Positions 18,009 through 26,413 of a stretch of 64,000 nt of DNA are shown here, piece after piece. Every line of letters starts with the position of its first letter. Position 1 is the first letter of the stretch. The stretch comes from Pelagibacterales bacterium SAG-MED11 (GTDB lineage Bacteria; Pseudomonadota; Alphaproteobacteria; Pelagibacterales; Pelagibacteraceae). A program made the translations under genes and the position numbers. Where the stretch lies: the NCBI GenBank assembly GCA_014654265.1, contig JACWDI010000002.1, positions 1 to 64,000 of the forward strand, written 5' to 3'. A model generated the notes under the pieces. That model ran no database searches, was not told the DNA's origin, and saw only the letters and a list, made by a program, of their open reading frames with translations.

Positions 18009-19489
18009 TGCCAAAAATTCAAAATTTTAAAATGTATATAAATGGTGAGTGGGTAAACTCCTTATCGGGTAAAAAAATACAAACTCTTAACCCAGAAAAC
18101 AATGAGGTGTGGGCAACAGTTCCTGAAGCTAATGAGAAAGATGTAGATAAAGCTGTTCAATCAGCACAAAATGCTTTTGAAAATAGTTGGTCAATACTTC
18201 ACCCGAGAGATAGAGCAAAATACTTAAGATTAATTGCAGATCAACTAAGAGAAAATGCAGAGTATCTAGGAAAAATAGAAACTATAGATACTGGAAAAAT
18301 TTATAGAGAAACAAAAAACCAGGCTAATTATATTGCAGAATATTATGATTATTTTGCTGGACTGGCTGACAAGGTTGAAGGAACTGTAGTTCCAATTGAT
18401 AAACCTAATATGCAAGTTACTACAACAAGGATACCGATTGGTGTTGTAGCAGCAATTATTCCTTGGAATTCTCAAATGCTATTGACTGCTGTAAAACTTG
18501 CTCCTGCACTTGCTATGGGTAATACAGTAGTAATAAAAGCATCAGAACTTGCCCCTGTAACCCTTTTAGAATTTGCAAAATTAATAGAAAAAACTGGAAT
18601 ACCCAAAGGAGTAATTAATATAATTACCGGATTAGGGGAGCCATGTGGTAAAGCACTAACTACACATAATCTTGTGGAAAGAATTGCATTTACCGGTGGC
18701 CCTGAAACAGCCAAACATATTATAAAAAATTCTGCTGAAAATTTATCACAAGTAAGTTTAGAACTTGGTGGAAAAAGTCCTGTCGTAGTGTTTGATGATG
18801 CTGATCAAGAAAATGCTTTAAATGGAATTACTGCAGGAATATTTGGTGCTAGTGGTCAAAGTTGTATAGCTGGATCAAGACTCTATTTACAATCTAAAAT
18901 TTATAATGAATTTTTAGACAAATTGATAACTAAAGCAAAAAAAATAAAATTAGGCAGACCTATGGAAGAAGATACTCAGATGGGACCTTTAAATAGTTTT
19001 AAACAATTAGAAAATATAGAAAAAAATATTAAGGCAACTACTAAACAAGGTGGAAAAATTAGATGTGGTGGTAAAAGATCCTCTGTTTCAAATAAAGGTT
19101 ATTATTTTCCTGCAACAATTATTGAATGTGAAAATCATAACCTCCCAGTAGCAGAGAATGAATTGTTTGGACCAATATTATCTGTTATGAAATTTCATAA
19201 AGAAGAAGAAGTCATAAAAAAAATGAATGATAACAAATATGGTTTATCATCTGGAGTTTATACGTCTAACTTTGCAAGAGGTCTTAGGGTTTCAAAAGCA
19301 ATAAGAGCAGGGATAGTATTTATAAATACTTATCGACTAATATCTCCAATGGCACCTTTTGGTGGAATTAAAGATAGTGGCTATGGAAAAGAAGCGGGTA
19401 TAGAGTCAATTAAAGAATATACGAGAATTAAAACAACTTGGTATAACTCCTCTGATAAGCCAATGTCCGATCCTTTCACAATGGGTTAA
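18008..19489 (+). CDS. aldehyde dehydrogenase
   Basis: A 493-residue NAD(P)-dependent aldehyde dehydrogenase. It has the cofactor segment IIPWNSQMLL, FTGGPETAKHI, the general-base Glu in SLELGGKSPVVV and the catalytic Cys in ASGQSCIAGSRL. It overlaps the hydrolase gene by 1 bp. In the cluster it would oxidise an aldehyde released after oxygenation and hydrolysis. It is only a general relative of the 2810-4243 aldehyde dehydrogenase, so this is not a recent tandem copy. Confidence 0.9.
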   Translation: MPKIQNFKMYINGEWVNSLSGKKIQTLNPENNEVWATVPEANEKDVDKAVQSAQNAFENSWSILHPRDRAKYLRLIADQLRENAEYLGKIETIDTGKIYRETKNQANYIAEYYDYFAGLADKVEGTVVPIDKPNMQVTTTRIPIGVVAAIIPWNSQMLLTAVKLAPALAMGNTVVIKASELAPVTLLEFAKLIEKTGIPKGVINIITGLGEPCGKALTTHNLVERIAFTGGPETAKHIIKNSAENLSQVSLELGGKSPVVVFDDADQENALNGITAGIFGASGQSCIAGSRLYLQSKIYNEFLDKLITKAKKIKLGRPMEEDTQMGPLNSFKQLENIEKNIKATTKQGGKIRCGGKRSSVSNKGYYFPATIIECENHNLPVAENELFGPILSVMKFHKEEEVIKKMNDNKYGLSSGVYTSNFARGLRVSKAIRAGIVFINTYRLISPMAPFGGIKDSGYGKEAGIESIKEYTRIKTTWYNSSDKPMSDPFTMG

Positions 19490-19493
19490 TTAT

Positions 19494-20351
19494 TTGCCAA
19501 TCAAACATTTATTAATTTTACTCTTTATAATGGCCGCACATGGTAGTGCTTTTCCTGTTGCGAAACTAGCTTTAAATAATTCGGTACCACCAATACTAAT
19601 GGCATCTCTGCGTATGGCATTAGTGTTATTGATTTTAATTCCATTTTGGAAGTTCAAATTACCAGAAAAAAAATATTATAAGTCTTTAATACTCTTTTCG
19701 TTATCTATGGGAGTAATGGTTTATGTATTTATGAACTTATCATTATTTCATTCCTCTATTATTTCCCCAATAATACTAGGATCACAATTAGCAATTCCAT
19801 TTGGTATAATTGCAAGTGCTTTTATACTTAATGAAAATATCAGTAGAAAAAAGTGGATATTAATTTTTACTTCTTTTTTAGGGATTCTAATAATATTTTT
19901 TGATCCAAAACTAGCTGAAAATTTTCTTGGTTTATTATTTGCAAGTTTAATGGCATTATTTTTTGGATTAGCACAAGTTTACTCTAGACAATTAAAAGAT
20001 TTAAGTATCAGTCTAATTAATGCAAGCACAGGTCTTTTTGGTTTTGTTATCTTAATTTTAATTTCATCAATATTAGAAGGTGGGATAATTAAGAATATCA
20101 GACTAATTGAAATAGAGTCTTGGATATTAATTTCATACCAAGCAATTATTGTTTCTTTATGTGCACATCTATTAATGTTCTATTTGTATAAATTTTATAC
20201 AGTAGGTAAAATTTTTCCCTTCTATTCCTTGTTTCCAATCTTTGGTATTTTACTAAGTTTTCTTATATTTGGAGAGGTTCCTTCATTCTTATTTGTAATA
20301 GGGGGCATTATTGTGATTAGTTCTGTAATCTTTCTGCATAAAATAAGTTAA
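19494..20351 (+). CDS. EamA/DMT-family transporter
   Basis: A 285-residue inner-membrane protein of the drug/metabolite transporter superfamily with two EamA halves and about ten helices. It begins MAAHGSAFPVAKLALNN, the first-helix motif, and includes LGSQLAIPFGIIASAFILNE in the first half. The reading frame starts with TTG at 19494, 4 bp after the preceding stop; the next ATG is 12 codons in and would cut the first helix, so I keep TTG. It probably exports or exchanges a metabolite of this cluster. Direction and substrate are unknown. Confidence 0.83.
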   Translation: MPIKHLLILLFIMAAHGSAFPVAKLALNNSVPPILMASLRMALVLLILIPFWKFKLPEKKYYKSLILFSLSMGVMVYVFMNLSLFHSSIISPIILGSQLAIPFGIIASAFILNENISRKKWILIFTSFLGILIIFFDPKLAENFLGLLFASLMALFFGLAQVYSRQLKDLSISLINASTGLFGFVILILISSILEGGIIKNIRLIEIESWILISYQAIIVSLCAHLLMFYLYKFYTVGKIFPFYSLFPIFGILLSFLIFGEVPSFLFVIGGIIVISSVIFLHKIS

Positions 20352-20359
20352 ATAGGTTA

Positions 20360-20388
20360 TTGAAAATTTTTAGAAAATTAGATTTAAT
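20360..20388 (+). promoter_or_regulatory. sigma70-type promoter of the Liv-type SBP gene
   Basis: TTGAAA (20360-20365) and TTTAAT (20383-20388) are separated by 17 bp. They lie just after the EamA stop and about 36 bp before the SBP start, giving the SBP a promoter of its own. The same TTTAAT -10 box and 17-bp spacing occur before the other Liv-type SBP gene. Confidence 0.5.
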
Positions 20389-20400
20389 TTATCTTTTATA

Positions 20401-20414
20401 AATTGTTAACAATT
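20401..20414. promoter_or_regulatory. 14-bp perfect palindrome near the SBP transcription start
   Basis: AATTGTTAACAATT is a perfect palindrome lying about 13 bp after the -10 box and 10 bp before the start codon of the SBP gene. Its position fits a repressor operator or a translation-affecting hairpin. In AT-rich DNA such a palindrome can arise by chance, so the regulatory role is only a suggestion. Confidence 0.35.
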
Positions 20415-20423
20415 AAAAGGAAG

Positions 20424-21608
20424 ATGATGAAAAAACTATTTATTGCTGCTTTTATATTCGTTTCAACTTTTACAACGAATACATTTGCAGATGTTAAGAT
20501 GGGAATTATATTAGGATTTACTGGTCCTATTGAATCTCTTACACCAGCAATGGCTGCCTCTGCTGAGCTTGCTTTCAAAGAAGCTTCAGAATCAGGATCG
20601 CTATTAGGTGGGCAAACTATTTCAGTAGTAAGAGCAGATTCTACTTGTGTGGACTCAGCAGCGGCAACCGCAGCAGCTGAGGGTGTTATTGCGCAAGGTG
20701 TAGCGGCTATTATGGGCGCAGACTGTTCAGGTGTAACTGGAGCAATAGCTTCAAATGTTGCTGTACCAAATGGTGTAGTAATGATTTCACCATCAGCTAC
20801 ATCACCAGGATTAACTACTTTAGATGACAAAGGGTATTTCTTTAGAACTGCTCCGTCTGATGCTAGAGGAGGTCAAATTTTAGCTGATATTACGAAAGAT
20901 AGAAAAGTTAAAAGTGTTGCAATCACTTATACTAACAATGACTATGGAAAAGGTTTGGCAGATGTTTACAAAGCAGCTGTTGAAGCTCATGGTATCAAAG
21001 TAACTACTGTAACTGCTCATGAAGATGGTAAAGCAGATTACTCCTCTGAAGTAGCAACTCTTGCTTCAGCAGGTGGTGATGCAGTAGCTGTAATTGGTTA
21101 CTTAGACCAAGGTGGTAAAGGAATTATCCAAGCCTCACTAGACTCTGGTGCGTTTGATAAATTCATTTTATCTGATGGTATGATCGGTCAGTCTTTAGTT
21201 GATGCATTTGGAAAAGACTTGAAAAAATCTTTTGGTTCAATGCCAGGTTCAACTGGTAAAGGTGCGAGTGTATTCGGTGATGTAGCAAAAGCTGCTGGTA
21301 TCGATAGCTCAGGTCCTTATACTGGTGAATCTTATGATGCTGCTGCTTTAATTATTTTAGCAATGCAAGCAGGTGGTTCAGCTGATAGAGCATCAATCGC
21401 AAAAAATGTGATGGATGTTGCTAATGGTCCTGGAACAAAAATTTATCCCGGTGAACTTAAAAAAGGTTTGGATTTATTAGCAAAAGGTAAAAAAGTTAAC
21501 TACGAAGGTGCAACTGGAGTTACTTTTACTAGTGTCGGTGAAGCTGAAGGTTCTTTCTTAGAACAAGAAATTAAAGGCGGAAAATTTAAAACTAAAAAAC
21601 AAAGATAA
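20424..21608 (+). CDS. Liv-type periplasmic substrate-binding protein
   Basis: A periplasmic binding protein of the branched-chain amino acid (type I, LivJ/LivK) family. A signal peptide (MKKLFIAAFIFVSTFTTNTFA) precedes VKMGIILGFTGPIESLTPAM, the usual first strand and ligand loop. The ORF track begins at a TTG at 20403 inside the promoter region; ATG at 20424 (or 20427), preceded by AAAAGGAAG, is the better start. Mature-protein Cys residues in DSTCVDSAAA and GADCSG may form a disulfide. It faces the LivM-H-F-G genes across a terminator and is the only SBP near them. Its ligand may be the substrate of the upstream monooxygenase cluster. Confidence 0.88.
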   Translation: MMKKLFIAAFIFVSTFTTNTFADVKMGIILGFTGPIESLTPAMAASAELAFKEASESGSLLGGQTISVVRADSTCVDSAAATAAAEGVIAQGVAAIMGADCSGVTGAIASNVAVPNGVVMISPSATSPGLTTLDDKGYFFRTAPSDARGGQILADITKDRKVKSVAITYTNNDYGKGLADVYKAAVEAHGIKVTTVTAHEDGKADYSSEVATLASAGGDAVAVIGYLDQGGKGIIQASLDSGAFDKFILSDGMIGQSLVDAFGKDLKKSFGSMPGSTGKGASVFGDVAKAAGIDSSGPYTGESYDAAALIILAMQAGGSADRASIAKNVMDVANGPGTKIYPGELKKGLDLLAKGKKVNYEGATGVTFTSVGEAEGSFLEQEIKGGKFKTKKQR

Positions 21609-21625
21609 TTAGATCTTAAAATATA

Positions 21626-21660
21626 AACCCCCAGCATTAGTTTGTTGGGGGTTTTTTTTT
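21626..21660 (+). terminator. intrinsic terminator after the Liv-type SBP
   Basis: AACCCCCAGCA and GTTGGGGGTT form a GC-rich stem around a short AT loop, followed by nine or more T. It ends the SBP transcript. The reverse strand also has a T-rich tail (TTTATATTTT), so it may stop the convergent LivM transcript as well. Confidence 0.9.
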
Positions 21661-21730
21661 AAAAAAATATATATTTATCTGCTATATACAAAGCCCAAGC
21701 TATTGCGGCACCTGTTATAATATATTTCAT
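21659..21730 (-). CDS. possible 23-residue membrane microprotein after livM
   Basis: A very short ORF, absent from the track: MKYIITGAAIAWALYIADKYIFF. ATG is at 21728-21730, 4 bp after the livM stop, and TAA lies in the terminator T-tract. It is almost one hydrophobic helix (IITGAAIAWALYI) with Lys at the start and an aromatic end, a plausible small transmembrane peptide translated at the end of the operon. No clear ribosome site is visible (GAAATAAAATAAAATT before ATG). It could equally be chance in AT-rich DNA. Confidence 0.35.
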   Translation of the reverse strand: MKYIITGAAIAWALYIADKYIFF

Positions 21731-21734
21731 AATT

Positions 21735-23105
21735 TTATTTTATTTCTATTTTTTCTGGAAGTATACCTTTTGGTCTGTATCTCATAATTAATAATAAGCC
21801 TATTCCCATCATTAAAAACCTAAAGTAAGGAACACTTTCAATTAAATGTTGTTTTAAAAAATGAGTATCAGCTAATCCAGATGTAGTTAGATTAATTACA
21901 AAGAGTGCAATTGGTGCAGCTTCAATCCATAAAAACCAAACTACAAAACCACCTAAAATTGCACCAAAATTATTTCCACTTCCTCCAACAATTACCATTA
22001 CCCAAATTAAAAAAGTATATCGCATTGGTCTGTAGCTTCCAGGGGTAAATAACCCATCTTGGGTTACTAACATTGCTCCGGCAATTCCAACTATAGCTGA
22101 GCCTAAAACAAATATTAGAAGATGTTGCTTAACAACATTTTTACCCATGGCATTTGCTGCCTCTTCATTATCCCTTATCGCTCTCATCATTCGTCCCCAT
22201 GGTGAATAAAGAGCTTTCTGCGTTAATATTAAAAGAATAATTACTACAACTAAAAATAATCCTGAATAACAAAGTTTTACAAAAATTGAAGAACCTTCAA
22301 TGACCAACTGGTTAAGTGCACTTTGTCTTTCTGAAAAATCTTGTATCAAATTTAATTTACTGAAATTAAATTTTTCAACTAAATTTATGAACCAATCTGT
22401 TTGCTGAAGATCTACTTCATATGGTGCTGGGCGCTTCAAGCCTATTACATTTTTAACACCTCTTGTTAACCAGTCTTCATGTTTAATAATTGCTATTACG
22501 ATTTCTGAAATAAGTAGAGTTGCTATTGCTAAGTAATCAGCTCTTAAACCTAAAGCTACTTTACCAATAATAAAGGCTAAACCACCTGCAAATACTGCCC
22601 CTACTATCCATGAAAAAATAATTGGCAATCCAAAACCACCGAGAAAACCTGTTTTAGCAGGATTTACTTCTTCTATTGCTTCAATACCAGGTTCAGAAAC
22701 AAATCTAACAAGAATAATTCCTGTAATAATAATTGTGGCAATTATATAAGTTCTTAGTTTAGATTTATCATATTTTTTTAAAACATATCTAACAGCTAAT
22801 ACTATTCCTATAATTAAGAATAAGCTAAATAAAATATTAGAACCTCCTACACTCCAAGCTTCCTGAACTGGATTAACTGAAATTAAAACTGCTGCTAAAC
22901 CACCTAAAGCTGTATAACCCATTATTCCAAAATTAATTAGACCAGCATAACCCCATTGGATATTAGCACCCATCGTCATGACAGCTGAGATTAAACAAAG
23001 ATTAAATATTGATAAAGCAATATTCCATGACTGAAATATTCCAACAAGTATGATTAATCCCATCATAATGCTGTAAGCAGCAATTACGTTTAAATTTTTT
23101 TTCAT
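21735..23105 (-). CDS. livM: Liv-type ABC permease LivM
   Basis: A 456-residue inner-membrane permease of the LivM family (branched-chain amino acid or amide-type uptake). Family motifs are NIQWGYAGLINFGIMGYTALGG near the N-terminus, LGLRADYLAIATLLISEIV and the coupling loop MMRAIRDNEEAANAMGKN. It is longer than typical LivM because of two hydrophilic loops (about residues 105-150 and 215-270). The start overlaps the livH stop by 4 bp. It is the last large gene of the LivG-F-H-M set. Confidence 0.9.
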   Translation of the reverse strand: MKKNLNVIAAYSIMMGLIILVGIFQSWNIALSIFNLCLISAVMTMGANIQWGYAGLINFGIMGYTALGGLAAVLISVNPVQEAWSVGGSNILFSLFLIIGIVLAVRYVLKKYDKSKLRTYIIATIIITGIILVRFVSEPGIEAIEEVNPAKTGFLGGFGLPIIFSWIVGAVFAGGLAFIIGKVALGLRADYLAIATLLISEIVIAIIKHEDWLTRGVKNVIGLKRPAPYEVDLQQTDWFINLVEKFNFSKLNLIQDFSERQSALNQLVIEGSSIFVKLCYSGLFLVVVIILLILTQKALYSPWGRMMRAIRDNEEAANAMGKNVVKQHLLIFVLGSAIVGIAGAMLVTQDGLFTPGSYRPMRYTFLIWVMVIVGGSGNNFGAILGGFVVWFLWIEAAPIALFVINLTTSGLADTHFLKQHLIESVPYFRFLMMGIGLLLIMRYRPKGILPEKIEIK

Positions 23106-24112
23106 AGTACCTTGCCTTTAAATATTCCAGATGGTCGGTATAACAACACAATTACTAATATTGAAAAAGAAACTGCAAATTTGTAATCAGTTGAAAGTAA
23201 TTGAACTAAACCATCAGGCTCCATACTTTCTGGTAAAACATACATAAAAAATTTCTTATAAGCATATGTCAAAAGTATTTCAGAAAAAGCAATTACATAT
23301 CCTCCTAGAAACGCTCCAAAAGGATTACCAATTCCCCCAACTATTGCTGCAGCAAATATGGGTAGCATATTGTTAAAGTATGTGAATGGTTTAAAGCTTT
23401 TGTCTAAACCATAAAGAGTTCCACCAATAGTTGCCAATATTCCAGCAATTATCCAAGTAATCATAACTATTTTTTTGGGATCTATGCCTGAGAGTAAAGC
23501 TAGATCTTCATTATCCGAATAAGCTTTCATACTTTTTCCAGTCTTAGTTTTATTCAAAAACCAAAAAAGCGTTGAAACTAAAATTAAAGTTACCAGTATA
23601 GTTAATATTTGAGTTGATTTAATTGCAAGACCTTCATTTAATCCTGTAATTTCTTTAAATTCACCTGCTTTAATTATGAATTTCTCGCCATCAAAAAATC
23701 TTCTATCTGAAGGCCCTATAATAATTCTTACTACTGCTTGAGTAACAAACATTACACCTATACTAACCATAGCAAGTTGAACAGGTGGGCTTTTTTGATT
23801 TCTATAGTATTTGAAAACAAATTTATCAATCAATAGCATATAAAAAATCATAAAAATGATTGCAAATGGAATAGCTATAAGTGCTGTTGGTAAAACACCC
23901 AAGGAAACACCCAAGGATTGAAAATACCAAGTAAACAAAATTGCTGCCATAGTTCCGAATGACATCATGTCCCCAGTAGCAAAATTGGCAAATCTTAAAA
24001 TACCATAAATCAATGTCACGAATATTGCACCTAGTGCTAACTGTGAACCATAAGTTAAAGCTGGAACAAATATATAGTTTAGTAAAAGAATAATTGCGTT
24101 TATAAAATCCAT
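23102..24112 (-). CDS. livH: Liv-type ABC permease LivH
   Basis: A 336-residue permease of the LivH family, partner of the LivM above. Typical segments are GAIFVTLIYGILRFANFATGDMMSFG, the coupling loop KAYSDNEDLALLSGIDPKK and AAIVGGIGNPFGAFLGGYVIA. It overlaps livM by 4 bp and abuts livF. The livF-livH-livM order and tight spacing indicate one translocon. Confidence 0.9.
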   Translation of the reverse strand: MDFINAIILLLNYIFVPALTYGSQLALGAIFVTLIYGILRFANFATGDMMSFGTMAAILFTWYFQSLGVSLGVLPTALIAIPFAIIFMIFYMLLIDKFVFKYYRNQKSPPVQLAMVSIGVMFVTQAVVRIIIGPSDRRFFDGEKFIIKAGEFKEITGLNEGLAIKSTQILTILVTLILVSTLFWFLNKTKTGKSMKAYSDNEDLALLSGIDPKKIVMITWIIAGILATIGGTLYGLDKSFKPFTYFNNMLPIFAAAIVGGIGNPFGAFLGGYVIAFSEILLTYAYKKFFMYVLPESMEPDGLVQLLSTDYKFAVSFSILVIVLLYRPSGIFKGKVL

Positions 24113-24820
24113 TTAACCGCCTAAGAATGAGCTTCTTACTCTTGAGTCATTCAATAATTCCTTTCCCGTGCCAGAATAACGATTCTCTCCAGTTACTAGC
24201 ACGTATCCTCTATCAGAAATGCTTAACGCTTGTTTGGCATTTTGTTCAACCATAAGAATGGCGACATTAGTTTTTTTTACTTTTATTATATGATCAAATA
24301 GCTCATCCATTACTATGGGAGAAACTCCAGCTGTAGGTTCATCTAACATTAATACTGAAGGCTTAATCATCAATGCCCTTCCTAAAGCAACTTGTTGCCT
24401 TTGTCCTCCTGATAACTCTCCAACTAATTGATTTTTTTTTTCTTGTAAAATCGGAAATAAATCAAAAATATCATCTATCAATTTTTTTAAATCTTTATCT
24501 AATAAAAATGCACCCATCTCCAAATTTTCCTCAACAGTCATTCCTGCAAATACATTTTTAGTTTGGGGTACAAATGAAATTCCTTGTTTCACTCGATCTT
24601 GGGGTGACAAGTTTGAAATATCTTTTCCATCTATAGTTATTGTACCTGACTTTAAATTAAGAAGTCCTAACATAGCCTTCATGGCTGTAGATTTTCCTGC
24701 ACCGTTGGGTCCAAGAATAGATACAATTTCTCCCCTATCAACAGTAACAGAACATGAGTGAATAATATCAGGACCATTTCCATAACCACCAGTCATTTTA
24801 TTTCCCTCAAAGAAAGCCAT
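24113..24820 (-). CDS. livF: Liv-type ABC ATPase LivF
   Basis: A 235-residue nucleotide-binding subunit. It has Walker A GPNGAGKST, signature LSGGQRQQVALGRAL, Walker B VLMLDEPTAGVSP and the H-loop VEQNAKQAL. Length and the C-terminal RSSFLGG are typical of LivF. It overlaps the LivG-type gene by 1 bp and works with it as the ATPase pair of the transporter. Confidence 0.92.
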   Translation of the reverse strand: MAFFEGNKMTGGYGNGPDIIHSCSVTVDRGEIVSILGPNGAGKSTAMKAMLGLLNLKSGTITIDGKDISNLSPQDRVKQGISFVPQTKNVFAGMTVEENLEMGAFLLDKDLKKLIDDIFDLFPILQEKKNQLVGELSGGQRQQVALGRALMIKPSVLMLDEPTAGVSPIVMDELFDHIIKVKKTNVAILMVEQNAKQALSISDRGYVLVTGENRYSGTGKELLNDSRVRSSFLGG

Positions 24821-25611
24821 CAGTTTTTATCCTTTAATTTTGATCCTCTGCCTAAATAGCTCTCTATAACCTTTTGATCTTTTTTTGCATTTTCTACAGT
24901 ACCCTCGAATAAAACTGAACCTTCTGCCATAACAATTACTGGATCGCAAAGTCTACCAATAAAATCCATATCATGTTCGATCATACAAAAAGTATAACCC
25001 TTTTCTTGATTCAATTTTTGAATTGCAGTGCCTAAATCTTTAAGCAATGTTCTATTAACTCCAGCACCAACTTCGTCTAATAATACTAATTTTGCATCAA
25101 CCATCATTGTTCTACCAAGCTCTAAGAGCTTTTTTTGACCTCCAGATAGATTTCCAGCAAGTTCATTTGAAAGGTGACTTAAATTTAAAAATTCTACTAC
25201 TTCTTTTGCTTTTTCTTTAATTAAATTTTCTTCTCTTGCAACAAGAGAAGGCTTTAACAAAACATTCGTTAATTTTTCACCAGATTGATTTCCAGGTACC
25301 ATCATTAGATTTTCTAAGACAGATAAATTAGTAAATTCATGTGCAATTTGAAAAGTTCTCAATAAACCTTTAGAAAATAATTCATATGATGGAGTATCAG
25401 TAATATCTTCATTATTAAATTTAACATTTCCTTTAGATGATTTTAAATTTCCAGCTATTAAATTAAATAAAGTTGTTTTACCAGATCCATTCGGACCTAT
25501 GATTCCTGTGATAGTTCCCTTTTTTACTTTTAATGAACAGTCCGATACAGCAGCTAATCCTCCAAAAAATTTTGAAAGATTATTAATTTCTAAAATATTT
25601 TGAGACATCAA
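24820..25611 (-). CDS. livG: Liv-type ABC ATPase LivG
   Basis: A 263-residue ATPase of the LivG type. It has Walker A GPNGSGKTT, the LivG-specific LLRTFQIAHEFTNLSVLENL, signature LSGGQKKLLELGRTM and Walker B LVLLDEVGAGVNR, in which the usual DEP reads DEV. The preferred start may be the second Met (MSQNILEI). It begins directly after the ProC homologue (no gap), so the translocon genes appear to be transcribed from upstream, through proC. Confidence 0.9.
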   Translation of the reverse strand: MMSQNILEINNLSKFFGGLAAVSDCSLKVKKGTITGIIGPNGSGKTTLFNLIAGNLKSSKGNVKFNNEDITDTPSYELFSKGLLRTFQIAHEFTNLSVLENLMMVPGNQSGEKLTNVLLKPSLVAREENLIKEKAKEVVEFLNLSHLSNELAGNLSGGQKKLLELGRTMMVDAKLVLLDEVGAGVNRTLLKDLGTAIQKLNQEKGYTFCMIEHDMDFIGRLCDPVIVMAEGSVLFEGTVENAKKDQKVIESYLGRGSKLKDKN

Positions 25612-26379
25612 TTATTTATTCAATCTCTTGTGAATACTATTTAAAGTATTAACAACAGATTTATAAACACCTTTTTTTGACATCGTATTAAGACCTTGTT
25701 GGTTAAGTCCTTTAGGCGTTTGCGACTCTTTCACTAAATGTTTTAAATCCTTATTAGAATTTACAACTGCATCCTCTGATAAAGCTAAAAATAATGAAGT
25801 TATATATTTTTGAGCATCTTGTTTTTTAATACCTTTTCTTACAAGCCAATTACTCATTACTCTTAACATTTCGTAATAAGACGCCATCATCCCAGATGTC
25901 GACCAAAAATTAATAGACAGTTTTTCATTTTTAATTTCTATAGTAGATCCAATTTTATCAAAAAAACTTTTTACCTGTCTATTAGGTGGACAAATAGGAA
26001 CTGGACCTTTCTTGATTGATATTGGAGGCAGCGGTATTGCTCTAATAATTTTAGATTTTACTTTGATCATTTTTTTAAGTTCAGAAAGATTTATAGTTGA
26101 AATAAAACTTATAATTGTTTGATTTGATCTAAATTTTAAATCTTTAATAATTTTATCTCCTACTTTTGGGGTGACAGATAAAAATATCCAATTTGATTTG
26201 TTAATTACATCTTGATTATTTTTCGCAATACTTACTTTTTTAAATTTTTTCTTTAAATTATTTGCTATTCGCTTATTCCTTGGAGATACTATTATTTGCC
26301 TAAACCTTATCTTAGATCTACATACTCCTAAAATAACTGAAGAAGCTATTTTTCCTGTTCCAATAAATCCTAATTTCAT
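25612..26379 (-). CDS. pyrroline-5-carboxylate reductase-family protein
   Basis: A 255-residue NAD(P)-binding protein of the ProC family. The N-terminal GFIGTGKIASSVILG is the Rossmann motif, and the helical C-terminal half ends with SQTPKGLNQQGLN where ProC usually has a SPGGTT-like segment. ProC makes proline from pyrroline-5-carboxylate, but the altered end motif and its place between glaH and an ABC transporter make a different imine or keto substrate plausible. Whether a second, canonical proC exists elsewhere cannot be seen here. Confidence 0.7.
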   Translation of the reverse strand: MKLGFIGTGKIASSVILGVCRSKIRFRQIIVSPRNKRIANNLKKKFKKVSIAKNNQDVINKSNWIFLSVTPKVGDKIIKDLKFRSNQTIISFISTINLSELKKMIKVKSKIIRAIPLPPISIKKGPVPICPPNRQVKSFFDKIGSTIEIKNEKLSINFWSTSGMMASYYEMLRVMSNWLVRKGIKKQDAQKYITSLFLALSEDAVVNSNKDLKHLVKESQTPKGLNQQGLNTMSKKGVYKSVVNTLNSIHKRLNK

Positions 26380-26413
26380 AAATTTATAAATTTCTTATTT
26401 AAGGAATGATAGT

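Noticed and set aside
2810-19489. The two aldehyde dehydrogenases as a recent duplication
   Set aside because: They share family motifs only; the sequences around the catalytic Cys and the N-termini are clearly different.
20396-20830. 144-residue Ala/Ser-rich minus-strand ORF
   Set aside because: It lies wholly opposite the SBP gene, whose signal peptide, promoter and family motifs are clear; it is a shadow frame.
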